Positions 8,101 to 16,462 of a stretch of 64,000 bases of DNA are shown here, piece by piece; positions within the stretch are counted from its first letter, which is position 1; every line of letters starts with the position of its first letter. This stretch comes from CAIWHR01 sp963779805 (GTDB lineage Bacteria > Pseudomonadota > Gammaproteobacteria > Burkholderiales > Casimicrobiaceae). The translations under genes were made by a program, and so were the position numbers. Under the pieces are notes generated by a model that was not told the DNA's origin, searched no databases, and was given only the letters and a program-made list of their open reading frames with translations. The stretch is from positions 62,001-126,000 of the forward strand of contig CAVZZN010000005.1 of assembly GCA_963779805.1 (NCBI GenBank), read 5' to 3'.

Positions 8101-10053
8101 ATGGGCGACGTGACCGGGAGGACGCCCGTGGCGTACGGATTACGACCGGCGGACGCGAGGCGTGCTGCAACGCGCCTCCCGCGCGTCGCCCTGCTCGCCG
8201 CGTGCACGATGAGCGTCGGCGCTGCGTGCAGCGCGACCCTTGCATCGCGCGACCTCGCGGAGCTTTCACTGGAGCAGCTGTCGAGCATCGTGGTCACTTC
8301 GGTTTCGCGTCGCGAGGAGCGTCTCGCCGACGCGCCTGCGTCCGTGTTCGTGATCACCGCGGAGGCCATCCGCCGGTCCGGCGCGACCAGCCTGCCGGAA
8401 GCCTTGCGCCTCGCCCCCAACCTCGACGTCGCCCGCGCCGACGCCAACCAGTACGCGATCAGCGCGCGGGGCTTCGACAACGTTCTCGCCAACAAGATGC
8501 TCGTCCTGATCGACGGCCGCGTGGTGTACACGCCGCTGTTCTCGGGCGTGTTCTGGGAAGCGCAGGACGTGCTGCTGGAGGACGTCGATCGCATCGAGGT
8601 GATCAGCGGCCCCGGCGCAACGCTGTGGGGCGCGAACGCGGTCAACGGCGTCATCAACGTGATCACGCGCAGTGCCATGGACACGCAGGGCAACCTCGCC
8701 GTCGGAGGCATCGGCAATCGCGAGTCCGCGGTGGCGCTCCGGCACGGCGGGGCGTTCGGCGCGGGCGGCCGGTACCGGATCTACGCGAAGTACAACCGCC
8801 GCGATGCCTCGACCCTCGAGAATGGCGGCACCGTGCGCGACGAGTCCATGCGCTACCAGACCGGGTTTCGCACGGACTTCGCGCGCGGTGCCGACGAGTT
8901 CACCCTGCAGGGCGATGCGTACCATGGCGACATCGACCAGGCGCCGGCGCCACGCCGCGTCGACGGCGCGAACGTGCTCGGGCGCTGGACCCGGGACCTC
9001 GGCGGAGATTCGACGCTCACTACCCAGGCCTACTTCGACTACACGGACCGCGATCACCCGCAGAGCTTCCACGAGAACCTGGGTACGCTGGACGTCGCAG
9101 CGCAGTACGCGTTCGTGCCCGTCGAGAGCCACCAGGTGCTCGCCGGCGCGGGATACCGGGTCGCGTGGGATCGCGTCACCAACAGCGTGGCGCAGGCGTT
9201 CCTGCCCGCCGATCGCGAGCTGCGCTGGGGTCACGTATTCGCCCAGGACGAGATCGCGCTCGGTCCGGCGGTCACGCTGACCCTCGGCGCCAAGGTCGAG
9301 ACGAACGTCTATACCGGCGCCGAGTTCCTGCCCAATGCGCGCATCGCGTGGCGCCTCGGGCACGACCGGCTGCTGTGGGGCGCGATCTCGCGCGCGGTGC
9401 GCGCGCCGTCGCGAATCGACCGCGACTTCTACCTGCCCGGCGTGCCGCCCCATGTGGTGGTCGGCAACGACACGTTCAGCTCGGAAGTGGCGGACGTCGG
9501 GGAGATCGGCTATCGCAGCCAGCCCGTCGACGGCTTCACGTATTCGGTTACCGCGTTCTACGATCGCTACGACCGCCTGCGTTCGTACGAGCCCGTACCG
9601 GGCAATCCCACGTGGGGCAACGGTGCGCAAGGCTACGACACGGGCGTGGAAGGCTGGGCGACGCTGCGCATCGCACCGGCGTGGCACGTTACGGCGGGCG
9701 GGGTGGCGATGCGCGAGCATCTGTGGCTGCGATCCGACAGCCGCGATCCGGGCCTCGGCTTGCCGACGCTCGGCAACGACCCGAGCGCGTGGTGGTCCGT
9801 GCGCTCGTCGCTCGACGTCACGCCGCAACACGCGTTCGAGCTCGCATTGCGCCACGTCGGTCCGCGGCCGAATCCGGCGGTGCCCGCGTACACCACGCTC
9901 GACGCGCGCTGGATCTGGAAGGCGCGCTCCGACCTGGAGATCTCCGTCGTCGGGCAGGATCTCGTCGGTCCGGCTCATGCCGAATGGGGCGCCGCCCCGA
10001 GCCGCGTCGTGTTCGAACGCACCGTGTTCCTGAAGGTGACGTGGCAGCCCTGA
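8101..10053 (+). CDS. TonB-dependent outer-membrane receptor
   Basis: 650 residues: a signal segment (hydrophobic around VALLAACTMSVGAACSA), a plug domain with VVTSVSRREERLADAPASVF and IEVISGPGATLWGANAVNGV, then a long beta-strand-rich barrel ending in an aromatic-containing strand (ERTVFLKVTWQP). Start at 8101 behind GGAGGAG. Such receptors import siderophores, cobalamin or other ligands and sometimes signal. The overlap with a YfiR gene and a sensor-kinase gene suggests a role in signalling or regulated uptake. The ligand is not evident. The EDLAELSLEQLSS-like N-terminus is common in receptors that neighbour YfiR proteins. Confidence 0.85.
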   Translation: MGDVTGRTPVAYGLRPADARRAATRLPRVALLAACTMSVGAACSATLASRDLAELSLEQLSSIVVTSVSRREERLADAPASVFVITAEAIRRSGATSLPEALRLAPNLDVARADANQYAISARGFDNVLANKMLVLIDGRVVYTPLFSGVFWEAQDVLLEDVDRIEVISGPGATLWGANAVNGVINVITRSAMDTQGNLAVGGIGNRESAVALRHGGAFGAGGRYRIYAKYNRRDASTLENGGTVRDESMRYQTGFRTDFARGADEFTLQGDAYHGDIDQAPAPRRVDGANVLGRWTRDLGGDSTLTTQAYFDYTDRDHPQSFHENLGTLDVAAQYAFVPVESHQVLAGAGYRVAWDRVTNSVAQAFLPADRELRWGHVFAQDEIALGPAVTLTLGAKVETNVYTGAEFLPNARIAWRLGHDRLLWGAISRAVRAPSRIDRDFYLPGVPPHVVVGNDTFSSEVADVGEIGYRSQPVDGFTYSVTAFYDRYDRLRSYEPVPGNPTWGNGAQGYDTGVEGWATLRIAPAWHVTAGGVAMREHLWLRSDSRDPGLGLPTLGNDPSAWWSVRSSLDVTPQHAFELALRHVGPRPNPAVPAYTTLDARWIWKARSDLEISVVGQDLVGPAHAEWGAAPSRVVFERTVFLKVTWQP

Positions 10054-10655
10054 GCCCGGCGGCCGCGGTGCCGCGTCTTCTCGTGCGCACGGCGGCCTTC
10101 GTGGCGTGGCCGCGGCTCGCGTGGCTCGCGTTCGCGGCGATGCTGCTCGGCGGGGTCGCCCCCGTGCGCGCGCAGGAAGCGGGTGCCGCACCGGAACGCG
10201 CGGTGAAGGCTGCGTTCCTGTACAAGTTCCTGGGTTACGTCGAGTGGCCCGCCGCCGCATTCGCGCAGCCGGACGCGCCGCTCATCGTGGGCATCGTCGG
10301 CGCCGACGACGTCGCGGCCGAGCTCGCGCAGATCACGACGGGACGGACCATCGACAACCGGCCGATCGCGGTTCGTCGCCTGCACGAAGGCGACTCCCTC
10401 GAGGGCGTGCACGCGGTCTTCATCGGCCGTGCGGAGGCCACGCGCCTCGGCTCGCTCCTGCGCGCGACGCGGGAGCGTCCGATCCTGACGGTGACCGAGA
10501 ACCCCGGCGCGCTCGACCAGGGCAGCGTGATCAACTTCCTGCTGCTCGACGGCCGGGTGCGCTTCGAGATCTCCGTCGACGCTGCCGAGAAGAGCGGGTT
10601 GAAGCTGAGCTCGCGCCTGCTCGCCGTGGCGCAAAGCGTGAGGACGGGCGGGTGA
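10041..10655 (+). CDS. YfiR family (DUF4154) periplasmic protein
   Basis: About 204 residues. A signal peptide (LAFAAMLLGGVAPVRAQ) precedes the DUF4154 core: ERAVKAAFLYKFLGYVEWP at the start, VFIGRAEATRLGSLLR in the middle and INFLLLDGRVRFEISVDAA near the end. In Pseudomonas, YfiR is a periplasmic inhibitor of a cyclic-di-GMP cyclase. Here the partner is more likely the histidine kinase encoded next. The GTG at 10041, with GAAGGTGAC just before it, overlaps the receptor gene by 13 bases; the stop shares a base with the kinase start. The three genes look translationally coupled. Confidence 0.85.
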   Translation: MAALSPAAAVPRLLVRTAAFVAWPRLAWLAFAAMLLGGVAPVRAQEAGAAPERAVKAAFLYKFLGYVEWPAAAFAQPDAPLIVGIVGADDVAAELAQITTGRTIDNRPIAVRRLHEGDSLEGVHAVFIGRAEATRLGSLLRATRERPILTVTENPGALDQGSVINFLLLDGRVRFEISVDAAEKSGLKLSSRLLAVAQSVRTGG

Positions 10656-12542
10656 TGCTGAAGGCGATCAACAGCTCGGTGCGGCGCAAGCTGATGGTGG
10701 TCGTGCTCGTCACGACCTTCACCGCGCTGCTGGTGGCCGCGATCGCGCTCGTGACGTACGAGCTGCGAACCTACGAGAAGTCGTGGGCGAGCGATCTCAC
10801 CACGCAGGCGGACATCCTCGCCCGCGCGAGCGCGCCTGCGCTGTCGTTCGACGACGCACGCGCCGCGCGCGAGAACCTCGCGCTCCTGAAGGTGCGGCCG
10901 CAGATCCTCAGCGCCGCGATCTACAGCGCGAACGGCAAGCTCTTCGCGACCTACGTCGAGGCCGGGGTCGATGCGGGCTTCCCGCCGCTGCCCGGCCTCG
11001 ACGGCTACCGGATCGAGGGCGATCGCATCGCGCTCTTCCATCGGATCGTGGAGAACGGCGAGATCCTCGGCACCGTGTACCTGCAGGCGCGCTACGAGCT
11101 CGCGGCGCGGCTCAAGGATTACCTGACCATCCTCGGCGGCGTGCTGCTGCTGAGCCTCGCCGTGGCGTTCCTGATGTCGGCGTGGCTGCAGGCCGCGGTC
11201 ACCAAGCCGATCACGGCGATCACGCGCGTCGCGCACGAGGTGATGGAGCGCCGCGACTTCAGCCTGCGCGTGCAGAAGACGACGGCAGACGAGATCGGTT
11301 ACCTGGTCGACACGTTCAACGACATGCTGGCCGAGGTCGGCCGCCGCGCGGCGGCGATCGAGAGCTCCAACGTGAGCCTCCAGCACGAGATGGCGGAGCG
11401 CCGGCTCGCGGAGGAGGCGTTGCGCTCCGCCGATCGGCGCAAGGACGAGTTCCTCGCGACCCTCGCGCACGAGCTGCGCAATCCGCTCGCGCCGTTGCGC
11501 AACGCGCTGCGCATCCTCGACGTCGCGGGCAGCGATCCCGGCGCTGCGAGGCGCGCGCGCGACATGATGGAGCGCCAGCTGCAGCAGATGGTGCGTCTCG
11601 TCGACGATCTGCTCGATGTGTCTCGCATCACCACCGGCAAGCTCGCCGTGCGCAAGGAACGCACGGAGCTCTCCGCGATCCTGCGCAACGCGATCGACAC
11701 CGTGCGGCCCTTCATCGAGGCGCGCCGGCACACGCTCGCCACGCGCACGCCGCCCGACCCGGTGTGGCTCGACGCCGACGAGACGCGACTCGCGCAGGTG
11801 TTCTCCAACCTGCTCAACAACGCCGCCAAGTACACGGACCCCGGCGGGCGCATCAACCTCGACGTCGATGCGGCCGACGCGTTCGTCACGATCCGCATCG
11901 CGGACAACGGCATCGGCATCGCGCCGGCCATGCAGCAGGCGATCTTCGACATGTTCACGCAGGTGGATCGTTCGCTCGAGCGCACGCAGGCGGGGCTCGG
12001 CGTCGGCCTCACGCTCGCGAAGCGCCTGATCGAGCTGCACGGCGGGAGGATCGAGGCGCGCAGCGAGGGGCTGAATCGCGGCAGCGACCTTCGTCGTGAC
12101 CCTGCCGATGGCCGCGGCGAGCGCGCCGGCGCGCGAGCGCGACGCGCAGCGCGAAGCCGGCGGCGAGGCCTTCGGTCATCGCATCCTCGTCGCCGACGAC
12201 AACGTCGACTTCGCGACGAGCTTCGCGCTCATCCTGCGCATGCTGGGCAACGACGTGCGCATCGCCCACGATGGCGCGGACGCGCTCGCGCTCGCGGCGC
12301 AGTTCGCGCCGCAGTTCTGCTTCCTCGACATCGGCCTGCCGAAGCTCAACGGCTACGACCTCGCGCAGCGCCTGCGTGCAGCGCCGGCGACGCGCGACAG
12401 CATGCTGATCGCCGTGACGGGGTGGGGTCAGGAGAAGGACCGGCAGCGCGCGCACGAATCGGGCTTCGATCACCACATGGTGAAGCCCGTCGATCCGGGT
12501 CGCATCGAGGAACTGCTGCGCACCGCGCGCCGCGCGGCGTAG
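10655..12542 (+). CDS. Membrane-bound hybrid histidine kinase (CHASE8-like sensor, HAMP, HisKA, HATPase, receiver)
   Basis: About 628 residues. TM1 lies at about 12-35, a CHASE8-like periplasmic domain (TQADILARASAPALSFDDAR) follows, TM2 lies near 155-175, then HAMP, a short coiled coil, the H-box DEFLATLAHELRNPLAPLR, N-box FSNLLNNAAKYTD and G boxes IADNGIGIA and GLGVGLTLAK. The receiver (ILVADDNVDFATS, aspartate in CFLDIGLPKLNG) is in another frame, with the join near 12085 inside the HATPase end: FVVTLPM completes the usual motif. Without the frame change the kinase would lose its receiver. It would sense periplasmic state, possibly through YfiR. Confidence 0.8.
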
Positions 12543-12550
12543 AAGACGAA

Positions 12551-12584
12551 CCCGTTGTCCCGAACCATTGCTCGGGACAACGGG
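12551..12584. terminator. Family B hairpin between convergent genes
   Basis: Thirteen-base perfect arms CCCGTTGTCCCGA and TCGGGACAACGGG around an eight-base loop. It sits between the stop of the hybrid kinase gene (12542) and the stop of the converging VIT1-type gene (12594). The position suits a bidirectional terminator, although there is no T-run. Its centre differs from the perfect palindrome at 20954-20991 by a few bases. Confidence 0.6.
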
Positions 12585-12593
12585 GTTCAGGGG

Positions 12594-13637
12594 TCAGCCG
12601 AGGGTCACGCCGGCAAGCTTCCCGATCGCGAACGTCACGGCGCCGGCGAGCGCACCGAGCAGCAGCATGCGGGCCCCGGAGCGCACCGCCCCGCGCCCGG
12701 TGAACAGCGAGAGCGTGGCACCGACCGAGAACAGCGCCACCGCGGTCACGCCGATCGCGATCGGCAGCGCCCGCGTGCTGCTCGCGAATACGAAGGGCAG
12801 CAGCGGCAGCAGCGCACCGGCCGCGAAGGACAGGAACGACGAGATCGCAGCACCCCATGGGGAGCCGAGCTCGTCGGGATTCAAGCCCAGCTCCTCGCGC
12901 GCGAGGGTATCGAGCGCGTGCTCGGGGTCCGCGATGAGGCGCTGCGCGAGACGATCGGCTTCCTTGGCCGGCAGGCCCTTCGCGGCATAGATCAGCGCGA
13001 GCTCCTGCGCCTCGGCCTCGGGGTATTGCTTGAGCTCGTCGCGCTCGAGCCCGATCTGGTGCTCGTAGAGCTCGCGCTGCGACTGCACCGACACGAACTC
13101 GCCCGCGGCCATCGCGAAGGCACCGGCGGTCATGCCGGCGATGCCGGTGAGCAGCACCGTGTGCGGGTCGGGGCTCGCGCCGGCGACGCCGAGGATGAGG
13201 CTCGCATTCGATACGAGGCCGTCGTTGACGCCGAACACTGCGGCGCGCAGATTGCCGCCGCCGCCCAGGCCGCGATGGCGGTGCTCGGACATCGACGTGG
13301 TCGTCGGACGCGCATGGCCCGGCTCGTGGGCGAGCGAAGTGCCGTAGATCGCCATGCCGCGCACCTTCATCGCGGCGAGCACGCTCTTCAGGCGCTCCGG
13401 ACCGAGGCGGCGCACGAGGCCGGCGACGAAGCGCGTGCGCAGGTCCGGCGCGTACGGTGCCGGTGCCGCGTGCCCGCGCGCCGTCAACTGCGCGCGCCAG
13501 ATGGCTCCCTGCGCCTCGGCTTCGCCCGCGAGGCGCCGGAACATCTCCGCGCGCGTGGTGCCGGCCTCGGCTTCGGCGCAGATGCGGTACAGAAAGGCGG
13601 AGCGCTGCTCCTCCTGCCAGCTTTCGAGCGGGTTCAT
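12594..13637 (-). CDS. VIT1/CCC1-type iron/manganese transporter with N-terminal helical domain
   Basis: 347 residues. The first 120 or so form a helical, rubrerythrin-like segment (AFLYRICAEAEAGTTRAEMF). The rest is a VIT1 domain with five hydrophobic helices and the family sequences GVNDGLVSNASLILGV and GAFAMAAGEFVSVQSQRE. VIT proteins move ferrous iron or manganese out of the cytosol. Fusion with a ferritin-like domain resembles MbfA-type iron exporters, but I see only part of the expected metal-ligand pattern in the N-terminal domain. The gene ends just after the hairpin at 12551-12584 and lies downstream of an aldo/keto reductase gene on the same strand. Confidence 0.8.
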   Translation of the reverse strand: MNPLESWQEEQRSAFLYRICAEAEAGTTRAEMFRRLAGEAEAQGAIWRAQLTARGHAAPAPYAPDLRTRFVAGLVRRLGPERLKSVLAAMKVRGMAIYGTSLAHEPGHARPTTTSMSEHRHRGLGGGGNLRAAVFGVNDGLVSNASLILGVAGASPDPHTVLLTGIAGMTAGAFAMAAGEFVSVQSQRELYEHQIGLERDELKQYPEAEAQELALIYAAKGLPAKEADRLAQRLIADPEHALDTLAREELGLNPDELGSPWGAAISSFLSFAAGALLPLLPFVFASSTRALPIAIGVTAVALFSVGATLSLFTGRGAVRSGARMLLLGALAGAVTFAIGKLAGVTLG

Positions 13638-13670
13638 GCCTGGGTCCTGCGTGCGTTGCGCAACGCGCGA

Positions 13671-14645
13671 TCAACCGGCCGCGAGCACGGCGTCGATGCG
13701 CGCCATCGCGTGCGTGTCGAGCTTGTCCACCACCGCGAGCGCCTTCAGGTTCTCCGTGACCTGTGCCGGACGGCTCGCACCGGTGATCACCGTGCTGACG
13801 TTCGGATTGCGCAGGCACCATGCGATCGCGAGTTGCGCCAGCGTGCAGCCGAGGTCGGCGGCGATCGGCGCCAGGCCGCGCACGATGCGCAGCTTGTGCG
13901 GATCGGTGAGCCTGTCCTGCAACCACTCGTAGCCCTTCACGGCGCCGCGGCTGTCCGGTGGAATGCCGTCGTTGTACTTGCCGGTGAGCAGCCCCGAGGC
14001 GAGCGGGCTCCAGATCGTGGTGCCGAGGCCGATGTCGCGGTAGAGGCGCGCGTACTCGCGCTCGACGCGATCGCGGTGCAGCAGGTTGTACTGCGGCTGC
14101 TCCATCACCGGCTTGTGCAGGTGATGGCGCTCGGCGAGCTGCCACGCCGCCATGATCTCCGCCGCGCTCCATTCCGACGTGCCCCAGTACAGGGCCTTGC
14201 CGGACTCGATCATGTCGTGCAGCGCGTGCACGGTCTCCTCGATCGGCGTGTCGGGATCGGGCCGATGACAGAACACGAGGTCGACGTACTCGAGCTGCAG
14301 GCGCTCGAGCGAGCCGTCGATCGCCTGGCGCAGGTACTTGCGGTTGAGCGTGTTGCGCTCGTTGGGCCGGTCGGCGAGGCCCCAGAAGAACTTCGTGGAG
14401 ATGACGTACGACGAGCGGCGCCAGCCGAGCCGGCGCAGCGCGTTGCCCATGATCACCTCCGACTCGCCCTTGGCGTACACCTCGGCGTTGTCGAAGAAGT
14501 TGACGCCGGCGTCGTAGGCGATGGCCATGCACTCGCGCGCGAGGTCCTCGCCGACCTGGTTGCCATACGTCACCCACGAGCCGAGCGAGAGTTCGCTCAC
14601 CTTGAGGCCGGACGCGCCGAGCCGGCGGTAATTCATGGTGGTCAT
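13671..14645 (-). CDS. Aldo/keto reductase (potassium channel beta-subunit-like)
   Basis: 324 residues. The catalytic tetrad is visible: Asp and Tyr in FFDNAEVYAKGESE, Lys in VISTKFFWG and His in LVFCHRPDPDTP. NADPH-binding segments are SPLASGLLTGKY and STVITGASRPAQV. Length and spacing match the KCNAB/YghZ branch, which reduces reactive aldehydes such as methylglyoxal. I start at MTTMNYRRLG, where family similarity begins; an upstream ATG at 14711 would add 22 unlikely residues. It probably shares a transcript with the DksA-like gene upstream and the VIT1-type gene 33 bases downstream. Confidence 0.85.
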   Translation of the reverse strand: MTTMNYRRLGASGLKVSELSLGSWVTYGNQVGEDLARECMAIAYDAGVNFFDNAEVYAKGESEVIMGNALRRLGWRRSSYVISTKFFWGLADRPNERNTLNRKYLRQAIDGSLERLQLEYVDLVFCHRPDPDTPIEETVHALHDMIESGKALYWGTSEWSAAEIMAAWQLAERHHLHKPVMEQPQYNLLHRDRVEREYARLYRDIGLGTTIWSPLASGLLTGKYNDGIPPDSRGAVKGYEWLQDRLTDPHKLRIVRGLAPIAADLGCTLAQLAIAWCLRNPNVSTVITGASRPAQVTENLKALAVVDKLDTHAMARIDAVLAAG

Positions 14646-14744
14646 CGGGTTCGTGTCGAAGACAGGGAAGGGCGACGCGACACGGTGCAGCGCCGCATCG
14701 CGGACAGTCATTCTACCCGCAAGGTCCGGCGGCCTCCGGACCGC

Positions 14745-15143
14745 TCAACGCGCCGTGGCCGCCGGCCCGCTGTGGCGCTGCTCGTGGCGCTCCTGGCAGC
14801 CGATGCAGCGCGTTGCGGTGGGGTAGGCCAACAGCCGCGCGAGCGCGATCGGATCGCCGCAATCGTCGCACTCGCCGTAGGTGCCGGCCGCGAGCCGCGC
14901 CAGCGCCGCGTCGACCGCCGCGATCTCGGTCATCGTGTGGCGTACACCGGCGATGTCGAGCTCGGCCAGTCCGTCGGCGACACCCCAATCGTCGTTTTCC
15001 TCGATGCGCCGGCGCAGGCCGACCACGCGGTCGTCGTCGCTGCCGTCGAGTTGCGCGTGCAGCTCCTGCTGCAGCGCAAGGCGCCGGGCGCGCAGCGCGT
15101 CGCCCATGCGGGCCTGTTCGTCGGGTTTGAGAGCGGACGTCAT
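14745..15143 (-). CDS. DksA/TraR-type C4 zinc-finger protein
   Basis: 132 residues with a helical N-terminal hairpin (RARRLALQQELHAQLD) and a C-terminal four-cysteine zinc finger, CDDCGDP ... RCIGC, ending in a basic tail. DksA-family proteins bind the RNA polymerase secondary channel and tune transcription under stress. This one lacks the conserved DxxDxA tip of true DksA at the coiled-coil end, so it is better called a TraR/DksA-like regulator. It is divergent from hsp20, with the shared 186-base region carrying a palindrome and a sigma-32-like promoter. Confidence 0.8.
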   Translation of the reverse strand: MTSALKPDEQARMGDALRARRLALQQELHAQLDGSDDDRVVGLRRRIEENDDWGVADGLAELDIAGVRHTMTEIAAVDAALARLAAGTYGECDDCGDPIALARLLAYPTATRCIGCQERHEQRHSGPAATAR

Positions 15144-15193
15144 CCTCGAGCTCCGAAGGCGCTTGATGATTGCCGATCGTGACCGGGGCGGGC

Positions 15194-15207
15194 TTGACCC
15201 GGGTCAA
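15194..15207. promoter_or_regulatory. FNR/CRP-family-like dyad TTGACCCGGGTCAA
   Basis: A perfect 14-base dyad fitting the FNR/ANR pattern TTGAY-N4-RTCAA. Its centre is about 63 bases upstream of the transcription start predicted for hsp20 and about 57 bases upstream of the DksA-like ATG, so it could act on either gene. Oxygen or redox control is an inference from the motif only. Confidence 0.5.
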
Positions 15208-15229
15208 TGCTGCCACCCCGCCGCAGCCC

Positions 15230-15257
15230 CTTGAAAGCCGTGCACCGGCCCCTAGAT
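15230..15257 (+). promoter_or_regulatory. Sigma-32-like heat-shock promoter of hsp20
   Basis: The -35 element CTTGAAA (15230-15236), a 12-base spacer and the -10 element CCCCTAGAT (15249-15257) match the RpoH pattern CTTGAAA-N11-15-CCCCATNT closely. The expected start is near 15264, giving a leader of about 66 bases before the Hsp20 ATG. The downstream gene is a heat-shock gene, which supports the call. Confidence 0.75.
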
Positions 15258-15329
15258 TCGGGCGTGAGGCGGCGACAACGCCGAACCGGGTTTCCCGCCG
15301 CCATCCCCCCGAATGCACAGGAGAATACG

Positions 15330-15758
15330 ATGAATCAGCTGACCACGCTCGATCCCTTTGCCGATGCCGGCTTCGATGAGCTGTTCCGCGGCTTCTTCCG
15401 GCCGGTGCGCGTCGCCGGCCAGCAACCCCAGGCCCTCGCCATCAAGATGGACGTCAAGGAAACGCCGCAAGGCTACCTCGTGCACGCCGAGATGCCCGGC
15501 GTCGCCAAGGACGACATCCAGGTGACGATCGAAGGCAACCAGGTCACGATCGGCGCGGAGGTGAAGCGCCAGGCCGAGCAGAAGGAAGGCGAGCGGGTGC
15601 TGCGCGCCGAGCGCTTCTACGGCAACCTGTTCCGCAGCTTCACGCTGCCGGTGGAGGTGGACGAGCAGGCGAGCGGCGCCAAGTACGAGAACGGCGTGCT
15701 CGAGCTGCAGCTCGCGCGCAAGCAACCCGCCGCGGGTCGCAAGCTCACCATCCAGTAA
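15330..15758 (+). CDS. Small heat-shock protein, Hsp20 family
   Basis: 142 residues. The alpha-crystallin domain runs from about residue 37 (KMDVKETPQGYLVHAEMPGV) to 130. It includes the conserved EMPGVAKDDIQV, FYGNLFRSFTLP and the A-x-x-x-n-G-v-L signature in AKYENGVLEL. The C-terminal tail is short. Hsp20 proteins hold unfolded clients as ATP-independent chaperones. Start chosen at ATG 15330 with AGGAG nine bases upstream. Preceded by a sigma-32-like promoter. Confidence 0.9.
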   Translation: MNQLTTLDPFADAGFDELFRGFFRPVRVAGQQPQALAIKMDVKETPQGYLVHAEMPGVAKDDIQVTIEGNQVTIGAEVKRQAEQKEGERVLRAERFYGNLFRSFTLPVEVDEQASGAKYENGVLELQLARKQPAAGRKLTIQ

Positions 15759-15825
15759 GCGCGAGGCGATTGATTCGGCGCCGGGCCGGCGGCGAGCCTT
15801 TGCCGCCGGCGCGCCGACTTTGCGG

Positions 15826-16035
15826 CTAGCGAATGCGCTTGGCCGGATACTCTTCCTCGATGTTGTCGCGGAAGAAGCTCCACGCCGATCCGGACGACGC
15901 GAGCCGCCGATAGGTTTCGGCCGACACGCCGCTGTATTCGTACGTGCCCGACGTGAGCTCGGCTACCAGCACCCGCCGCGCGGCGTCGTAGCCGATCGCG
16001 CGCAGGTTGCCACCGCTCATCCGTTTCATTTCCAT
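15826..16035 (-). CDS. KTSC domain protein
   Basis: 69 residues, nearly all one KTSC domain: AIGYDAARRVLVAEL, the turn SGTYEYSGVS and the AWSFFRDNIEEEYP end. The domain is found alone or next to lysyl-tRNA-synthetase-like and RNA-related proteins, and its function is not established. It is a separate gene from the MliC gene upstream on the same strand, with the family A palindrome at 16052-16087 between them. Confidence 0.75.
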   Translation of the reverse strand: MEMKRMSGGNLRAIGYDAARRVLVAELTSGTYEYSGVSAETYRRLASSGSAWSFFRDNIEEEYPAKRIR

Positions 16036-16051
16036 TCCGGCCTCCGTCTCC

Positions 16052-16087
16052 CCCCGTTACTCGGAGTAATTACTCAGAGTAACGGGG
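16052..16087. repeat. Family A nested palindrome
   Basis: A 36-base palindrome with one mismatched pair, made of two adjacent TTACTCnGAGTAA units bracketed by CCCCG and CGGGG. Each unit is itself palindromic, so it can fold as one long hairpin or as two short ones. Related copies lie at 33827-33907, 52585-52622 and 60592-60671. It lies between the KTSC and MliC genes. Confidence 0.8.
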
Positions 16088-16095
16088 TGTGGGGG

Positions 16096-16456
16096 TTACT
16101 TCGGCGGCACCAGCGGCGCGCAGCCCATCATCGGCACCGGTGCGCCGCCGTCGCGCGCGAGGCGCATGTCGGCCCCCTTGCCGAGCAGGTCGATGCTCCC
16201 GTTCGTGTAGCGCACGCCGGACGCCGACGGCACCTGATAGAGGTTCACCCGCTCGCCGCCGGGCATGAGCAGCCTCGCCTCGCCCTGCTCGAAGCGCACC
16301 ACCACCCGCTCGCCGGCGACATCGCACGCGAGCGTGTTGCGCGCGGCTTCCTCGTCCGGCTTGGGTCCCGCGTTGCCGCAGGCACCGACGACGATGGCCG
16401 CGAACGCCGCCGCAATCGCGGCGACGAAGCGTTGGCAATCGCGGGCGTGCGCTCAT
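16096..16456 (-). CDS. MliC-like membrane-bound lysozyme inhibitor lipoprotein
   Basis: About 120 residues. The C-terminal MliC domain is clear: LACDVAGERVVVRFEQGEA, then VNLYQVPSASGVRYTNG and a closing cysteine in PMMGCAPL. The SASG and RYTNG elements are the family hallmark that inserts into C-type lysozyme. A lipoprotein signal (AAFAAIVVGACGN, lipobox VGAC) precedes it. The start ATG at 16456 (MSARPRLPTLRRR) joins this frame after a one-base break near 16417; no in-frame start exists otherwise. The protein would sit in the outer or inner membrane facing the periplasm and protect the wall. Confidence 0.75.
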
Positions 16457-16462
16457 GGCGAT

